A DNA stretch of 64,000 nt, from assembly GCA_017464425.1 (NCBI GenBank), contig JAFUDX010000002.1, positions 62,001 to 126,000 on the forward strand, given 5' to 3'. The notes beneath the pieces were generated by a model, which searched no databases, was not told the origin of the DNA, and worked only from the letters and a program-made list of their open reading frames with translations. Below are positions 33,180 through 42,082 of the stretch, in pieces (position 1 is the first letter of the stretch; every line of letters begins with the position of its first letter). This DNA is from Treponema sp. Its GTDB lineage: Bacteria > Spirochaetota > Spirochaetia > Treponematales > Treponemataceae. A program made the position numbers and the translations under genes.

Positions 33180-36100
33180 ATGGAAATTAATCAAATTCAG
33201 CATGGATTACCTACATTGGGTCAAATCTCATTATTTGAGAGGAAAGTTATTGGTGATGATGCTTTATATACTATTGCTCAGAAAAAAATGAAAATGGGTG
33301 AAATTCCAAATGTCGAATTTGCGAGCCTTAGAAAGAGTTGGGACAGGTATTGTGCCGAAGAAACAAAAAATCATGAGAAAATCAAGGATTATGAAGATTA
33401 CGCAATTATAAAATCAAATAATAATATCGCAATTCTTGCGGAAGAATTCTTTTCGGATTTGAGCAAGGAATACGACATCCCTTACAAAGTTCTTCTTGAA
33501 TCGCTTGGATTATCGGCTTCTCTAACTGACTTATATAAAAATTTCAATCCATTTGCGATGATGAACAGACTGAATCAACAAAAGGGGCAAAGTGACCATG
33601 AGTTTGAGGGTGGCAAAGTTCCCCTTGTAGCGGAAAATGAAACAAGACTGTTTATGTTATTTGTTTTGAAAGAGCAGGTTTCTATTGCAATTTTTGAACA
33701 CGCGCAACATAATTTTGAGCAAGTAAAAAATTTCCTCACCTTTTATCTTTCTTCGGATTTTTCTTATAAATCATTATGTGACAGACTTCGCAAAGAAAGA
33801 AACTGCAAGTCATTTGCCGCTTTGTACGAGACATTGGACGACAGCATATCAACAGTAAACCCCTTTAAGCGCATTATCGAAAAAGCAATGAAATCAGATA
33901 AAAATCCATCCTGGTCTGATTTTGATTTATTGCTCACAAAATGTTCGCCAGAACTGCAAAAGCAATTCATTGCAAAATATCTGCTTTCGGGGGTGGAAAA
34001 CGCATTGCAGGAAGTATTTCAGATAACTTCAGAACATATAACGGGCATAAAAGAAGTTTTATTGCGATTTTCTGAAGAAAAAGAATTTTCACACGATGTT
34101 TTTGAAATATTCTTTGCTAATATGTTGCAAGTTGGCTATACAAGCGAAGAAGAAAAAAAAACATTTTGCGGAAAAACGAACGGAGTTCCAAGTTTTATAA
34201 TTCAAAGACTATATTCATTGGTTATACATCGCTATCAATTGAAAGCAGAACATCAACTTCCTTTTGAAAAATTGCATGAGCTTATTGTACATCTTAGCGA
34301 TAAAGAAATTGCCCCTCACGCTTCCCAGTTCTTCATTCCATATTTTAAGGCTTATATTGCCGTTACTTGTCGAGAATTTGACAAAGCAATGGAACTTTTC
34401 AATACCGCTTTTGAATACAAGCAGTTTGCGGGTGACTATCTTGTGGAATTCCTTGAGATGGCATTCTGCTTTGCGAATTATTACAAGGCAAATTGGATTG
34501 CCGCAAGAAAGTCAATCAGAAAAGAAGACGGCGTTCAAAATCCCGTAAGCTGCGATGCAAAGATGTTCAAGAATTTCGGATATGCGATTGGCGCATTTCC
34601 CGAATCTGCGGAAGATTCCTATTCAGAAACTTTCAACAATCTTGATTATTTCTACTCATTCTTTCCGCCTGAATGTTTTGCTGATGTGGAACTGGCAAAG
34701 AAAATTCAGAAACAGGAATATAAAAATCAGCACAAGATTACCATTGAAACCGATGGGCGCAGAAAGCAAAAATTTGTCAAAAATCACCCATATGAGGTGC
34801 TTTTTAAACTCAAAGGAAAAGACAGAAACAAACTACTCCCCGAAAAATCCTTGTTCACGCTGAACAAAGACCATAATCCGAAGCAGAAAGATTTGTGTCC
34901 GCCGTTTGTCTTGTGCATCCGCTATAGTCTACAGGACGAGCGGTTGCTCGGCCTTGCCGAAAACTGGCTTTCCGATTCAGAGAATGAAATCGATACGACA
35001 GCTGTTTCTTTTGACGGAAAAACGGCGTTGTGCGAGGCATTGCGGATTTACGCTCAGTTGAAGTCTCACATCTATAGTGCTACACATGAAAGAATTAGAA
35101 ACTTGCAGTTAGACGCCTACAAGCGCATGAAAGAAAACGGATACGATTCTTCTAGCAAAAAATACTCTGCTGAGATTAAAAACTGTACAAAGCAGTTTTC
35201 TCGTATCCTAGATACCTACCGCGCAAAGTACAATCGCTACAAGCGACTTGTAAAAATCCTCATTGAGCGAACGGGTTGGGAACATGAATTGAAATTCGGT
35301 GTGAAAATTCCCGTGCTTGCATGGGCAATCGAAGCGTACGATTTCGAATTGGTTAGGCAAATCACAGAAAAGATACCTATTTCTGAATTTGACAATTACA
35401 AAATTTCATATAAAGAGACATCTCCGCTCATCTATGCAGTCGAGCGGAAAGAAGCTGCCTCATTCGGCTTGCGGGAATATATCCGCAAACAAAAAGATAT
35501 TCACATTCCGCATGTCATAAACGAAAATTCATTCGGACTGACGCGCGAAGAAAAACAGCGCAACTTCATGTATGAAAATCCACAGCCTGAAGCAATGGAT
35601 TTTACCATGTACCATATGGAACATTGGGATGAACGCATTTCCGAAAAGGAAGTCGAGGATTTTATCAGTCGCTTTGGCGATGAAGAAACATTTTCAGAGC
35701 AGGTTGAGGAATACGACAAAATCATTGACTACTTTCTTGAACGCACACAAGGTGTAGATGCTATCATTCGGACAACAAGAACCATGTCGTCCCCGTTCCG
35801 CCGTTCAGAAACGGACAAACGAATTCCTGCAATGGCAGAACTTCAAACCCATTTTACAGCCCTTTTTCTTGTGGGAATGGCAAACGATGCCGATACTTGC
35901 CAAAAACTTTTGAAGCGAGGCGCGAAGCCCGATTTTCCTGTTGAAGTCGTTGGCTTTTTTCGGGAGCAGTTCGGAGAAGTAGAGTACTTTGAGAAAAACA
36001 ATTTCATCTACAATCTTATAGACCATAAGTCATGGGAAACATTGATTATGTTCTTGACGGAATTTAAAGATGAAGTAAGCCATTTAATGCACAATAACGA

Positions 36101-36302
36101 GTTTGAGATGAATCCGCTTATGTCGTTCGCCGCAAAAGTGCAGGATTATTTCATTTGGACAGGTCGCGACAAGCGTGCATGGAGGCCTGTCGTGCAGTAT
36201 ATGGCGGATTTGTTTATCGATTGCGGTGCAAATCCAGATGAAAAAACGAAAATAGGAACGGCACGGGGATATTTGGAAAAGCATAAAATTTTTGTAAGAT
36301 AA
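33180..36302 (+). CDS. Large protein of unknown function with ankyrin-like C-terminus
   Basis: 1040 residues from ATG 33180 (GGGAGA upstream, TATAAT at about 33111). No signal peptide or membrane segment. The N-terminal two thirds are helical and charged, with TPR-like stretches (FKAYIAVTCREFDKAMELFNTAFEYKQF). A middle region has KKYSAEIKNCTKQFSRILDTY. The C-terminal ~300 residues have ankyrin-like helical pairs (VLAWAIEAYDFELVRQITEK, TPLIYAVERK-like, VGMANDADTCQKLLKRGAKP, FIDCGANPDEKTKIGTARGY). No catalytic motif seen. It sits in an accessory stretch with small genes and an orphan antitoxin. Function unknown; a scaffold or defence role would be speculation. Confidence 0.6.
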   Translation: MEINQIQHGLPTLGQISLFERKVIGDDALYTIAQKKMKMGEIPNVEFASLRKSWDRYCAEETKNHEKIKDYEDYAIIKSNNNIAILAEEFFSDLSKEYDIPYKVLLESLGLSASLTDLYKNFNPFAMMNRLNQQKGQSDHEFEGGKVPLVAENETRLFMLFVLKEQVSIAIFEHAQHNFEQVKNFLTFYLSSDFSYKSLCDRLRKERNCKSFAALYETLDDSISTVNPFKRIIEKAMKSDKNPSWSDFDLLLTKCSPELQKQFIAKYLLSGVENALQEVFQITSEHITGIKEVLLRFSEEKEFSHDVFEIFFANMLQVGYTSEEEKKTFCGKTNGVPSFIIQRLYSLVIHRYQLKAEHQLPFEKLHELIVHLSDKEIAPHASQFFIPYFKAYIAVTCREFDKAMELFNTAFEYKQFAGDYLVEFLEMAFCFANYYKANWIAARKSIRKEDGVQNPVSCDAKMFKNFGYAIGAFPESAEDSYSETFNNLDYFYSFFPPECFADVELAKKIQKQEYKNQHKITIETDGRRKQKFVKNHPYEVLFKLKGKDRNKLLPEKSLFTLNKDHNPKQKDLCPPFVLCIRYSLQDERLLGLAENWLSDSENEIDTTAVSFDGKTALCEALRIYAQLKSHIYSATHERIRNLQLDAYKRMKENGYDSSSKKYSAEIKNCTKQFSRILDTYRAKYNRYKRLVKILIERTGWEHELKFGVKIPVLAWAIEAYDFELVRQITEKIPISEFDNYKISYKETSPLIYAVERKEAASFGLREYIRKQKDIHIPHVINENSFGLTREEKQRNFMYENPQPEAMDFTMYHMEHWDERISEKEVEDFISRFGDEETFSEQVEEYDKIIDYFLERTQGVDAIIRTTRTMSSPFRRSETDKRIPAMAELQTHFTALFLVGMANDADTCQKLLKRGAKPDFPVEVVGFFREQFGEVEYFEKNNFIYNLIDHKSWETLIMFLTEFKDEVSHLMHNNEFEMNPLMSFAAKVQDYFIWTGRDKRAWRPVVQYMADLFIDCGANPDEKTKIGTARGYLEKHKIFVR

Positions 36303-36324
36303 ATTTACCCCCCATTCATTGTGC

Positions 36325-36393
36325 CTACTTCCTCACATACCTCTGCCACTTTTCGAGCATGGTCGCGGTGAGTGCATTATGCAGAATATTCAT
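36325..36393 (-). pseudogene. Short ORF overlapping the AbiEi stop, possible toxin-gene remnant
   Basis: ATG 36393 overlaps the AbiEi TGA (ATGA) exactly where a co-translated AbiEii toxin gene would begin, but the frame closes after 22 codons (MNILHNALTATMLEKWQRYV and two more). No nucleotidyltransferase motif follows. Confidence 0.4.
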
Positions 36394-37028
36394 AGCAACA
36401 CCTCTAGATACGCTCTGATTCTTGCTTCAACATGAAACAATTTTGAAAGTTCCATAAGTTTGGGAAGTTTTTTTTCTTTTTTAGTGGCGTAGGCTTTTAT
36501 CGCATAGGTGATGACCTGAATATCCGTGTTTGCCTTTTTGGTCATAATTTCGCAAAGCGTTCGTTCCGCTGAGTAGGCACGGACTTTATTTCCCGCTTTT
36601 GTGAAAGTTTCGGTTATATCAATCGGATAGAGTTTTTCGGAGGAATGTTTTATGCAGATACCTTTTGATTCAAGTGAAGGCGAATGATACGAACCTTTGA
36701 AGGTCATCGTCCAAATGAACGGAACTCTTTCCAAAAGTCCTTGCAAGAAAAGCGATGTTTCATAAGAAAAAATCCCGGACGGATACTGCGCTTGCAAATT
36801 GAAAAGTTCGTCTTCAAACGATGCCGAATCTTGGTAGATACCCCGTGAAACTTGCACGATTTTTCCTTCATCGACAAGTTTTTTAAGATACATACGATGA
36901 ATGCCAGCAGAATCTGCTTCTTTTGAAGTTATTCTCCCGCCATTTTGAGACAGCATCGTTTCTAAAACTGAAATAGGATTTTTGACAATCACACGAATAA
37001 TATTATGATTTGTTCGTATCATTGTCAA
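36390..37028 (-). CDS. AbiEi-type antitoxin / transcriptional regulator (orphan)
   Basis: Up to 212 residues. The winged-helix N-terminus (QNGGRITSKEADSAGIHRMYLKKLVDEGKIVQVSRGIY) and the C-terminal domain (RAYSAERTLCEIM) match the AbiEi antitoxin of type IV abortive-infection pairs. Such proteins bind inverted repeats and repress their operon. The cognate nucleotidyltransferase toxin AbiEii, normally overlapping downstream, is missing. The exact start is uncertain: ATG 37028 or 37022 overlaps the acetyltransferase end by about 20 nt, and an internal GTG would also give a family-like start. Confidence 0.78.
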   Translation of the reverse strand: MTMIRTNHNIIRVIVKNPISVLETMLSQNGGRITSKEADSAGIHRMYLKKLVDEGKIVQVSRGIYQDSASFEDELFNLQAQYPSGIFSYETSLFLQGLLERVPFIWTMTFKGSYHSPSLESKGICIKHSSEKLYPIDITETFTKAGNKVRAYSAERTLCEIMTKKANTDIQVITYAIKAYATKKEKKLPKLMELSKLFHVEARIRAYLEVLL

Positions 37029-37599
37029 TCTGCTTTATCGCTCGGCACGGGTTTCCCACGGCGAGCACATTGCTTGGAATGTCGCGCGTGACTACGCTTC
37101 CCGCACCGATGACGCTTCCTTCGCCAATTGTAACACCGCCGCAGATTGTCACATCGCCCGCTATCCAGCAGTTGTCGCCGATTGTGATGGGCTTTGCGTA
37201 TTCTGAATCTGTGAGCACGCCGTCGCCTCGCACAAACGGGTTTCGTTCCTGCCACCTGAGCGGATGAATCGGCGTGAGAATTGACACATTCGGACCGAAA
37301 AAGACATTGTTGCCAATCGTGACGGGCGCACAGTCGATGCAGGTGAAGTTGAAATTCGCGTAGCAATTTTCGCCAAAACTGGTGAACGCGCCGTAGTCAA
37401 ACTGAATCGGTCCTTGCAGAGTGAGTCCGCTCTTTTTGTTCGGAATCAGCTCTGCAAGAATCTTTTCGCGATATTCGTCAGTCTCGTCGAGCAGATTGTA
37501 TTCCCGACACAATTTGTGTGCTTTTCGCCTGAGCAAAAGCAGCTCTTCTTCGTTCGGGTCATACAATTCCCCCGCAAGCATTTTTTCTTTTTCTGTCAT
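37003..37599 (-). CDS. Maltose/galactoside O-acetyltransferase-like sugar acetyltransferase
   Basis: 198 residues: the maltose-acetyltransferase N-terminal helix (EKEKMLAGELYDPNEEELLLLRRKAHKLCREYN) followed by a left-handed beta-helix of hexapeptide repeats (ITIGDNCWIAGDVTICGGVTIGEGSVIGAGSVVTRDI). Catalytic His in ILTPIHPL. It transfers acetyl from acetyl-CoA to a sugar hydroxyl. GGAG lies between it and gpx, 9 nt upstream, so it is the second gene of the gpx operon. Confidence 0.88.
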   Translation of the reverse strand: MTEKEKMLAGELYDPNEEELLLLRRKAHKLCREYNLLDETDEYREKILAELIPNKKSGLTLQGPIQFDYGAFTSFGENCYANFNFTCIDCAPVTIGNNVFFGPNVSILTPIHPLRWQERNPFVRGDGVLTDSEYAKPITIGDNCWIAGDVTICGGVTIGEGSVIGAGSVVTRDIPSNVLAVGNPCRAIKQIDNDTNKS

Positions 37600-37608
37600 T
37601 GCTCCATT

Positions 37609-38148
37609 TTACAGCAAAGCCGCGATTTTGTCGTCGATTTTCTTTGGTTCAACCGTAGATTCGAATCGTTCAACGACATTTCCTTCGCGGTCAACTAAGA
37701 ACTTCGTGAAATTCCACTTGATGTTCGCGTTGTTCTTGAAGTCCGGATCGATTTTGCCAACAACCGTGTTCATGAGCGCGCCTTTAACGCCTGTGAAGCC
37801 TGCGAAACCTTTTTGGCTCTTCAAGAATGTGTAGAGAGGAATTTCGTTCTCGCCGTTGACTTCGATTTTCTTGAAATTGTCAAAGCTGGTCTTGTATTTC
37901 ATCTGGCAGAACTCGTGGATTTCATCATCGTCGCCCGGTGCCTGATGACCAAACTGGTCGCACGGGAAGTCGAGGATTTCCAATCCTTTGTCGTGGTATT
38001 TCTGCCACAGCTCTTCCAAGCCCTTGTACTGCGGAGTAAAGCCGCAGCCCGTTGCCGTGTTGACGATGAGCAAAACCTTGCCCTTGAATGAATCCATTGA
38101 AACTTCGTTTCCCTTTCTGTCCAAAACTTTGTAATCGTAAATTGCCAT
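37609..38148 (-). CDS. Glutathione peroxidase-family thiol peroxidase
   Basis: 179 residues. The active-site TATGCGFT holds Cys35 (Cys, not selenocysteine), with FPCDQFGHQ and WNFTKFLVD completing the catalytic Gln/Trp/Asn set. It reduces peroxides, in bacteria usually with thioredoxin, which fits trxB sharing its operator. AGGAGG lies 6-7 nt before ATG 38148; a longer in-frame start would read through an intergenic repeat. Promoter TTGACA/17/TATAAT on the minus strand is overlapped by the OhrR-type box. Operon: gpx, acetyltransferase, possibly AbiEi. Confidence 0.92.
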   Translation of the reverse strand: MAIYDYKVLDRKGNEVSMDSFKGKVLLIVNTATGCGFTPQYKGLEELWQKYHDKGLEILDFPCDQFGHQAPGDDDEIHEFCQMKYKTSFDNFKKIEVNGENEIPLYTFLKSQKGFAGFTGVKGALMNTVVGKIDPDFKNNANIKWNFTKFLVDREGNVVERFESTVEPKKIDDKIAALL

Positions 38149-38166
38149 AATGTGCCTCCTATGGGT

Positions 38167-38194
38167 AGATTGTCGGGTCAAGCCCGACAATGAC
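38167..38194. repeat. Intergenic palindrome (TTGTCGGG / CCCGACAA)
   Basis: Arms 38170-38177 and 38183-38190 around TCAAG, followed by TGACA. It belongs to the widespread GTCATTGTCGGGCTTGACCC-type element. It lies in the gpx leader. Confidence 0.55.
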
Positions 38195-38236
38195 ATATGA
38201 ATCAGTCAGACATAACCACATATCTTTTATTTAATG

Positions 38237-38262
38237 AAATTATATTTGATACAATATAATTT
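38237..38262 (-). promoter_or_regulatory. OhrR-type operator over the gpx promoter
   Basis: The same 26-bp palindrome as upstream of trxB: arms AAATTATATT and AATATAATTT around TGATAC. On the minus strand it lies between TTGACA and TATAAT (17-nt spacing), so a bound dimer would block RNA polymerase. Confidence 0.8.
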
Positions 38263-38304
38263 GTCAACAGAATTTTTCAAAAAAATTCTTGCTTTTTTTG
38301 TGTG

Positions 38305-38330
38305 CAATCATATAGAATACAATAGAAATT
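38305..38330 (+). promoter_or_regulatory. Second, degenerate OhrR-type box at the ohrR promoter
   Basis: 19 of 26 bases match the box at 38237 (core ATAC-AATA kept). It overlaps a plausible ohrR promoter (TTGCTT, 18 nt, TAGAAT), suggesting autoregulation. Confidence 0.55.
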
Positions 38331-38353
38331 GATGTGATTATATTGGAGAACCT

Positions 38354-38785
38354 ATGCCACAAAAAAAGAACTACGAATCTCTCAAATTAAAAAATCAGCT
38401 TTGTTTTCCGCTTTATGCGGCGAGTCGGGAAATTTTACGAAAATATACACCCTTGCTCAAAAATCTGAATCTCACCTATACCCAGTACATTGTGATGATG
38501 GTTTTGTGGGAGCAAAAAACGCTTACCGTTGGTGATTTAGGAAAGCAATTGTACCTTGATACAGGCACGCTTTCTCCGCTTTTAAAAGCAATGGAAGAAA
38601 AAAATTTACTCACTCGCACTCGTCAGGCAACGGATGAACGGGTCGTAACTATTTCCATCACACCGCAGGGTGAGGCACTTCGTGAGCAGGCTCTTTCTGT
38701 TCCAGAAGAAATGGGAAAGTGCATTAGTTTGACTTCAGAAGAAGCCACTGCATTGTATAAACTGCTCTATAAAATTTTGGGATAA
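38354..38785 (+). CDS. ohrR: OhrR-type MarR-family peroxide-sensing repressor
   Basis: 143 residues. KLKNQLCFPLYAASRE carries the redox-sensing Cys17 in the same context as OhrR of Bacillus (ENQLCFxLYAxSRE). The winged helix follows (TVGDLGKQLYLDTGTLSPLLKAMEEKNLLTRTR...DERVV). In the family, oxidation of that Cys by organic hydroperoxide releases DNA. It is divergent from gpx, and the palindromes in the shared intergenic region fit its operator type. GGAGAA precedes the ATG. First gene of a run with the Gfo/Idh, PFL and SDR genes. Confidence 0.88.
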   Translation: MPQKKNYESLKLKNQLCFPLYAASREILRKYTPLLKNLNLTYTQYIVMMVLWEQKTLTVGDLGKQLYLDTGTLSPLLKAMEEKNLLTRTRQATDERVVTISITPQGEALREQALSVPEEMGKCISLTSEEATALYKLLYKILG

Positions 38786-38795
38786 TGGGGAATAT

Positions 38796-39845
38796 ATGAA
38801 AAAAAATCGATATTTTGCCGCCATTATCGGTACCGGGCGAATCGGGTTTTCACTTGGATTTGACAAAAAACGCGAGCAGCCAGCAAGTCATACAATGGCA
38901 CTTTTAAAAAACAAGCGAATCAGTTTGATTGCCGCCGCAGATACAAACGAGGAAAATCTTGAAAACTGGCGAAACTATGTAAAAAAACACAATTCCAAAA
39001 ATGAATTTACGCTTTCTTTTTCAACGAGTGAAGAATTGTATAAAAATGTGACGTGTTTGGATATTATAACGGTTGCGGTAAATGAAGAGTATCATCTTGA
39101 AGAATGTATCAAAGCAATCGAATATAAGCCCAAATTGGTGATTCTTGAAAAGCCAGTTGCTTTAAACTCAAAAGAAGCCAACGAAATAAAAGCAAAGGCG
39201 GAAGAATGTGGCGTAAAAGTGATGGTGAATCATGAGCGTCGTTTTTCAAAAGATTACCTATCGATAGTTAGTTTAATCAAAGAAATTGGAGACATCCAAT
39301 CGGTCGTTGGAGAATTAGATTCTGGCCTGCGGATTTATGGCAAAGAATTTGAAAATGACGGAACCTATTCGCTCTTGCATGACGGAACGCATTTAGTTGA
39401 TATTATTCAATATCTTTTTGGGTGCAAATTAGAACTACCGATAGTTAGTGGAATTCATAAAGATGAAAAGGAAGTTGTCAGAAATTTCTCAGCACACTAT
39501 CAATCGGTAGTTAGTACATTTGGTACTATTCCAGAAATTACGGTAAAAATGAGCGGACGAAGCAAATTCTTTGAATTCAGGGTAGAAATTCTTGGCACGC
39601 TTGGAAAAATTATCATTGGAAACGGAATTGCCCAATTCTACAAGCGGGAAGAGTCAAAACTGTACACGGGATTTTATTCTCTCTCAGCACAAAAAATCAA
39701 ACTGCCTAAAAAAACGGGCTATTTTAGCGGAATGGTTCAAAATGCCGTTGATTTCTTAGATGGTGAAAGCGAGCTTGTTTCTCCGCTCGATGATGCAATT
39801 GCTGATTTAAAAGTTCTTGAGGAAATTAAAGAAAAATTAGCATAG
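38796..39845 (+). CDS. Gfo/Idh/MocA-family oxidoreductase
   Basis: 349 residues. N-terminal Rossmann fold (AAIIGTGRIG), a conserved EKP motif (VILEKPVALN, about residue 120), VNHERRFSKDY, and a C-terminal alpha/beta dimer domain with HDGTHLVDI (catalytic His region). It probably oxidises or reduces a sugar or inositol derivative with NAD(P). It starts 10 nt after ohrR, with GGGGAA. Oddity: the 11-mer CGRTAGTTAGT occurs three times in frame (39265, 39441, 39507). Confidence 0.8.
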   Translation: MKKNRYFAAIIGTGRIGFSLGFDKKREQPASHTMALLKNKRISLIAAADTNEENLENWRNYVKKHNSKNEFTLSFSTSEELYKNVTCLDIITVAVNEEYHLEECIKAIEYKPKLVILEKPVALNSKEANEIKAKAEECGVKVMVNHERRFSKDYLSIVSLIKEIGDIQSVVGELDSGLRIYGKEFENDGTYSLLHDGTHLVDIIQYLFGCKLELPIVSGIHKDEKEVVRNFSAHYQSVVSTFGTIPEITVKMSGRSKFFEFRVEILGTLGKIIIGNGIAQFYKREESKLYTGFYSLSAQKIKLPKKTGYFSGMVQNAVDFLDGESELVSPLDDAIADLKVLEEIKEKLA

Positions 39846-39887
39846 TATTTTTTGAACAAAAACTATATGATAGGAAGTGGAGGAATT

Positions 39888-41249
39888 ATGTTATTCACCC
39901 CTGTTGAAATTCAAGAAACGGTCAATATGTTTTTGCGCCACAAACTCGATGTGCGCTGTATCACGATGGGAATTTCTCTTTTGGACTGCGCCGATTCGGA
40001 CTCAAAAAAAGCGAATCAGCGGATGTACGATAAAATCATGAAAAAGGCGGGGAATCTCGTCAAAGTCGGGCAGGATATTGAAAAGGAACTGGGTGTTCCG
40101 ATTATCAACAAACGCGTTTCCGTCACGCCGATTGCGCTCGTGGCGGGGGCGAGCAATGCCAAGTCGTATGTAGAATATTGCAAAACGCTCGACAAATGCG
40201 CGCGCGAACTCGGAATCAACTTTATCGGCGGATTTTCAGCTCTCGTGCAAAAGGGAATCACCCCCGCAGATAAGATTTTGATTGACTCAATCCCAGAAGC
40301 ACTGGCGACGACGGATTTTGTCTGCTCCAGCGTAAATGTGGGTTCAACAAAAAGCGGAATCAACATGGACGCGGTAAAGCTCATGGGCGAAACGATAAAA
40401 GCGACCGCCGAGGCAAGCAAGGACTGCGCGATTAACGGCTGCTCAAAGCTCGTCGTGTTCTGCAACGCGCCAGAGGATAATCCGTTTATGGCGGGCGCGT
40501 TCCACGGACCGAGTGAGGCTGATTCTGTCATCAATGTGGGTGTTTCGGGACCAGGCGTAATCCTTGCCGCCGCCCGTGATTACAAAGGAAAGCCGATAAA
40601 TGAGCTTGCAGAAGGCATTAAAAAAATGGCGTTTAAAATCACGCGCTTAGGTCAGCTCGTTGGAACTGAGGCGGCTTCTCGGCTTGGCGTGAATTTCGGT
40701 ATTTTGGATTTGTCTCTTGCCCCGACCCCTGCTGTGGGTGATAGCGTTGCGCGGATTCTTGAAGAAATCGGTTTGGAAGGCGCGGGCTGCCCGGGAACGA
40801 CGGCGGCACTTGCAATGCTTACCGACATGGTAAAAAAAGGCGGCGTTATGGCGAGCACAAGCGTAGGTGGGCTTTCGGGCGCGTTCATTCCTGTTTCGGA
40901 AGACGAGGGCATGATTAACGCGGTCAAACAAGGCTCAATCTGTTTGGAAAAACTCGAAGCAATGACAACCGTGTGCTCAGTCGGTTTGGACATGATTGCG
41001 ATTCCGGGCGACACTCCCGCCACCACGATTTCTGGCATTATGGCGGACGAATTCGCTATCGGCATGGTGAACAACAAAACGACCGCCGTGCGCCTGATTC
41101 CAGCCCCCGGCAAAAAAGCGGGCGACTGGATTGAGTTCGGCGGATTGCTCGGTGGCTGCCCTGTCATGCCTGTGAGTAAGTTCAGTTGCGCGGATTTCAT
41201 CAACCGTGGGGGAAGAATACCCGCTCCAATTCATTCTTTTAGAAACTAA
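39888..41249 (+). CDS. PFL-family (DUF711/UPF0210) protein
   Basis: 453 residues. The start [34 protein letters not shown] and later blocks ([50 protein letters not shown]) are characteristic of the UPF0210 family, structurally related to pyruvate formate-lyase-like folds but of unknown activity. It is normally next to a small ACT-domain protein (UPF0237), which is absent here. GGAGG sits 7 nt before ATG 39888; an upstream in-frame ATG at 39852 lacks this. Its stop overlaps the next ATG (TAATG). Confidence 0.88.
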   Translation: MLFTPVEIQETVNMFLRHKLDVRCITMGISLLDCADSDSKKANQRMYDKIMKKAGNLVKVGQDIEKELGVPIINKRVSVTPIALVAGASNAKSYVEYCKTLDKCARELGINFIGGFSALVQKGITPADKILIDSIPEALATTDFVCSSVNVGSTKSGINMDAVKLMGETIKATAEASKDCAINGCSKLVVFCNAPEDNPFMAGAFHGPSEADSVINVGVSGPGVILAAARDYKGKPINELAEGIKKMAFKITRLGQLVGTEAASRLGVNFGILDLSLAPTPAVGDSVARILEEIGLEGAGCPGTTAALAMLTDMVKKGGVMASTSVGGLSGAFIPVSEDEGMINAVKQGSICLEKLEAMTTVCSVGLDMIAIPGDTPATTISGIMADEFAIGMVNNKTTAVRLIPAPGKKAGDWIEFGGLLGGCPVMPVSKFSCADFINRGGRIPAPIHSFRN

Positions 41250-42055
41250 TGAATAACGAAAATACAAAATCAATGCAAAAAAAGACCGTTCTCATTACAG
41301 GCGCATCAGGCGGAATCGGCGCGGAATTTGCCCGACTTTTTGCCGCTGATGGCTCAGATTTGCTTTTGGTTGCTCGGCGCGAAGAAAAACTTGCTGCGCT
41401 CAAAGCAGAATTAGAAGCGGCATACCACATCAAAGTTGCTATACATGCGCAAGATTTGACTCAAACGGGTGCCGCAGAAGCCTTGTTTGAATATAGTACC
41501 GCTCACGGGATTGAAGTTGATGTTCTTGTGAATAATGCGGGCTTTGGTGACTGGGGATTTTTTGCCGAAAGTGATGTGCGCAAACAGCAGGCGATGATTC
41601 AACTCAATGTTGCCACGCTTACAACGCTTACCCATTTGTTCCTTCCCCAGATGATTGCGCGTGGAAACGGGCATATTCTGAATGTCGCTTCGATTGCGTC
41701 CTTTATGCCAGGCGCAAAAATGGCAGTCTATTACGCAAGCAAGGCATTTGTCCGCTCTTTTTCCGAAGCTCTTTCTGTGGAACTTAAAAAAACGAATTCA
41801 GGCGTAACGGTAACGGCTCTTTGTCCAGGACCTGTTAAAACGGATTTTTGGGATACCGCCGAAGCAGGAAAATCAAGCCTGTTCAAGCACTTTTTCTTTG
41901 CGGACGCAAAATCTGTTGCTCGGTGCGGCTATAAGGCGATAAAAAAAGGCAAAGTCCTTGCGCTTCCGGGCTTTGCCATATGGATTTCTGCTGTAATCAC
42001 AAAAGTCTTTTCGCGCTCGTTTGTTCGGAACGCAGTTTATTGGATACAGAAGTAA
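41249..42055 (+). CDS. Short-chain dehydrogenase/reductase
   Basis: 268 residues: TGASGGIG cofactor motif near residue 16, NNAG (about 92), catalytic Ser in NVASIASF and Y-x3-K in YYASKAF. The C-terminus (LPGFAIWISAVITKVFSRSFVRN) is hydrophobic, as in the DltE/YqjQ-like group. Substrate unknown. The ATG overlaps the stop of the PFL gene, so it is translationally coupled; an alternative start at ATG 41273 also fits. Last gene of the ohrR run. Confidence 0.85.
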   Translation: MNNENTKSMQKKTVLITGASGGIGAEFARLFAADGSDLLLVARREEKLAALKAELEAAYHIKVAIHAQDLTQTGAAEALFEYSTAHGIEVDVLVNNAGFGDWGFFAESDVRKQQAMIQLNVATLTTLTHLFLPQMIARGNGHILNVASIASFMPGAKMAVYYASKAFVRSFSEALSVELKKTNSGVTVTALCPGPVKTDFWDTAEAGKSSLFKHFFFADAKSVARCGYKAIKKGKVLALPGFAIWISAVITKVFSRSFVRNAVYWIQK

Positions 42056-42082
42056 AACGTCGTATAATTGTGAACTGCCATT

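Noticed and set aside
37421..38091. Plus-strand ORFs opposite the acetyltransferase and gpx
   Set aside because: Shadow frames of clearly recognisable minus-strand genes with no ribosome sites.
37609..38196. Longer glutathione peroxidase starting at 38196
   Set aside because: The extension (SLSGLTRQS) is translated intergenic palindrome; ATG 38148 has AGGAGG.
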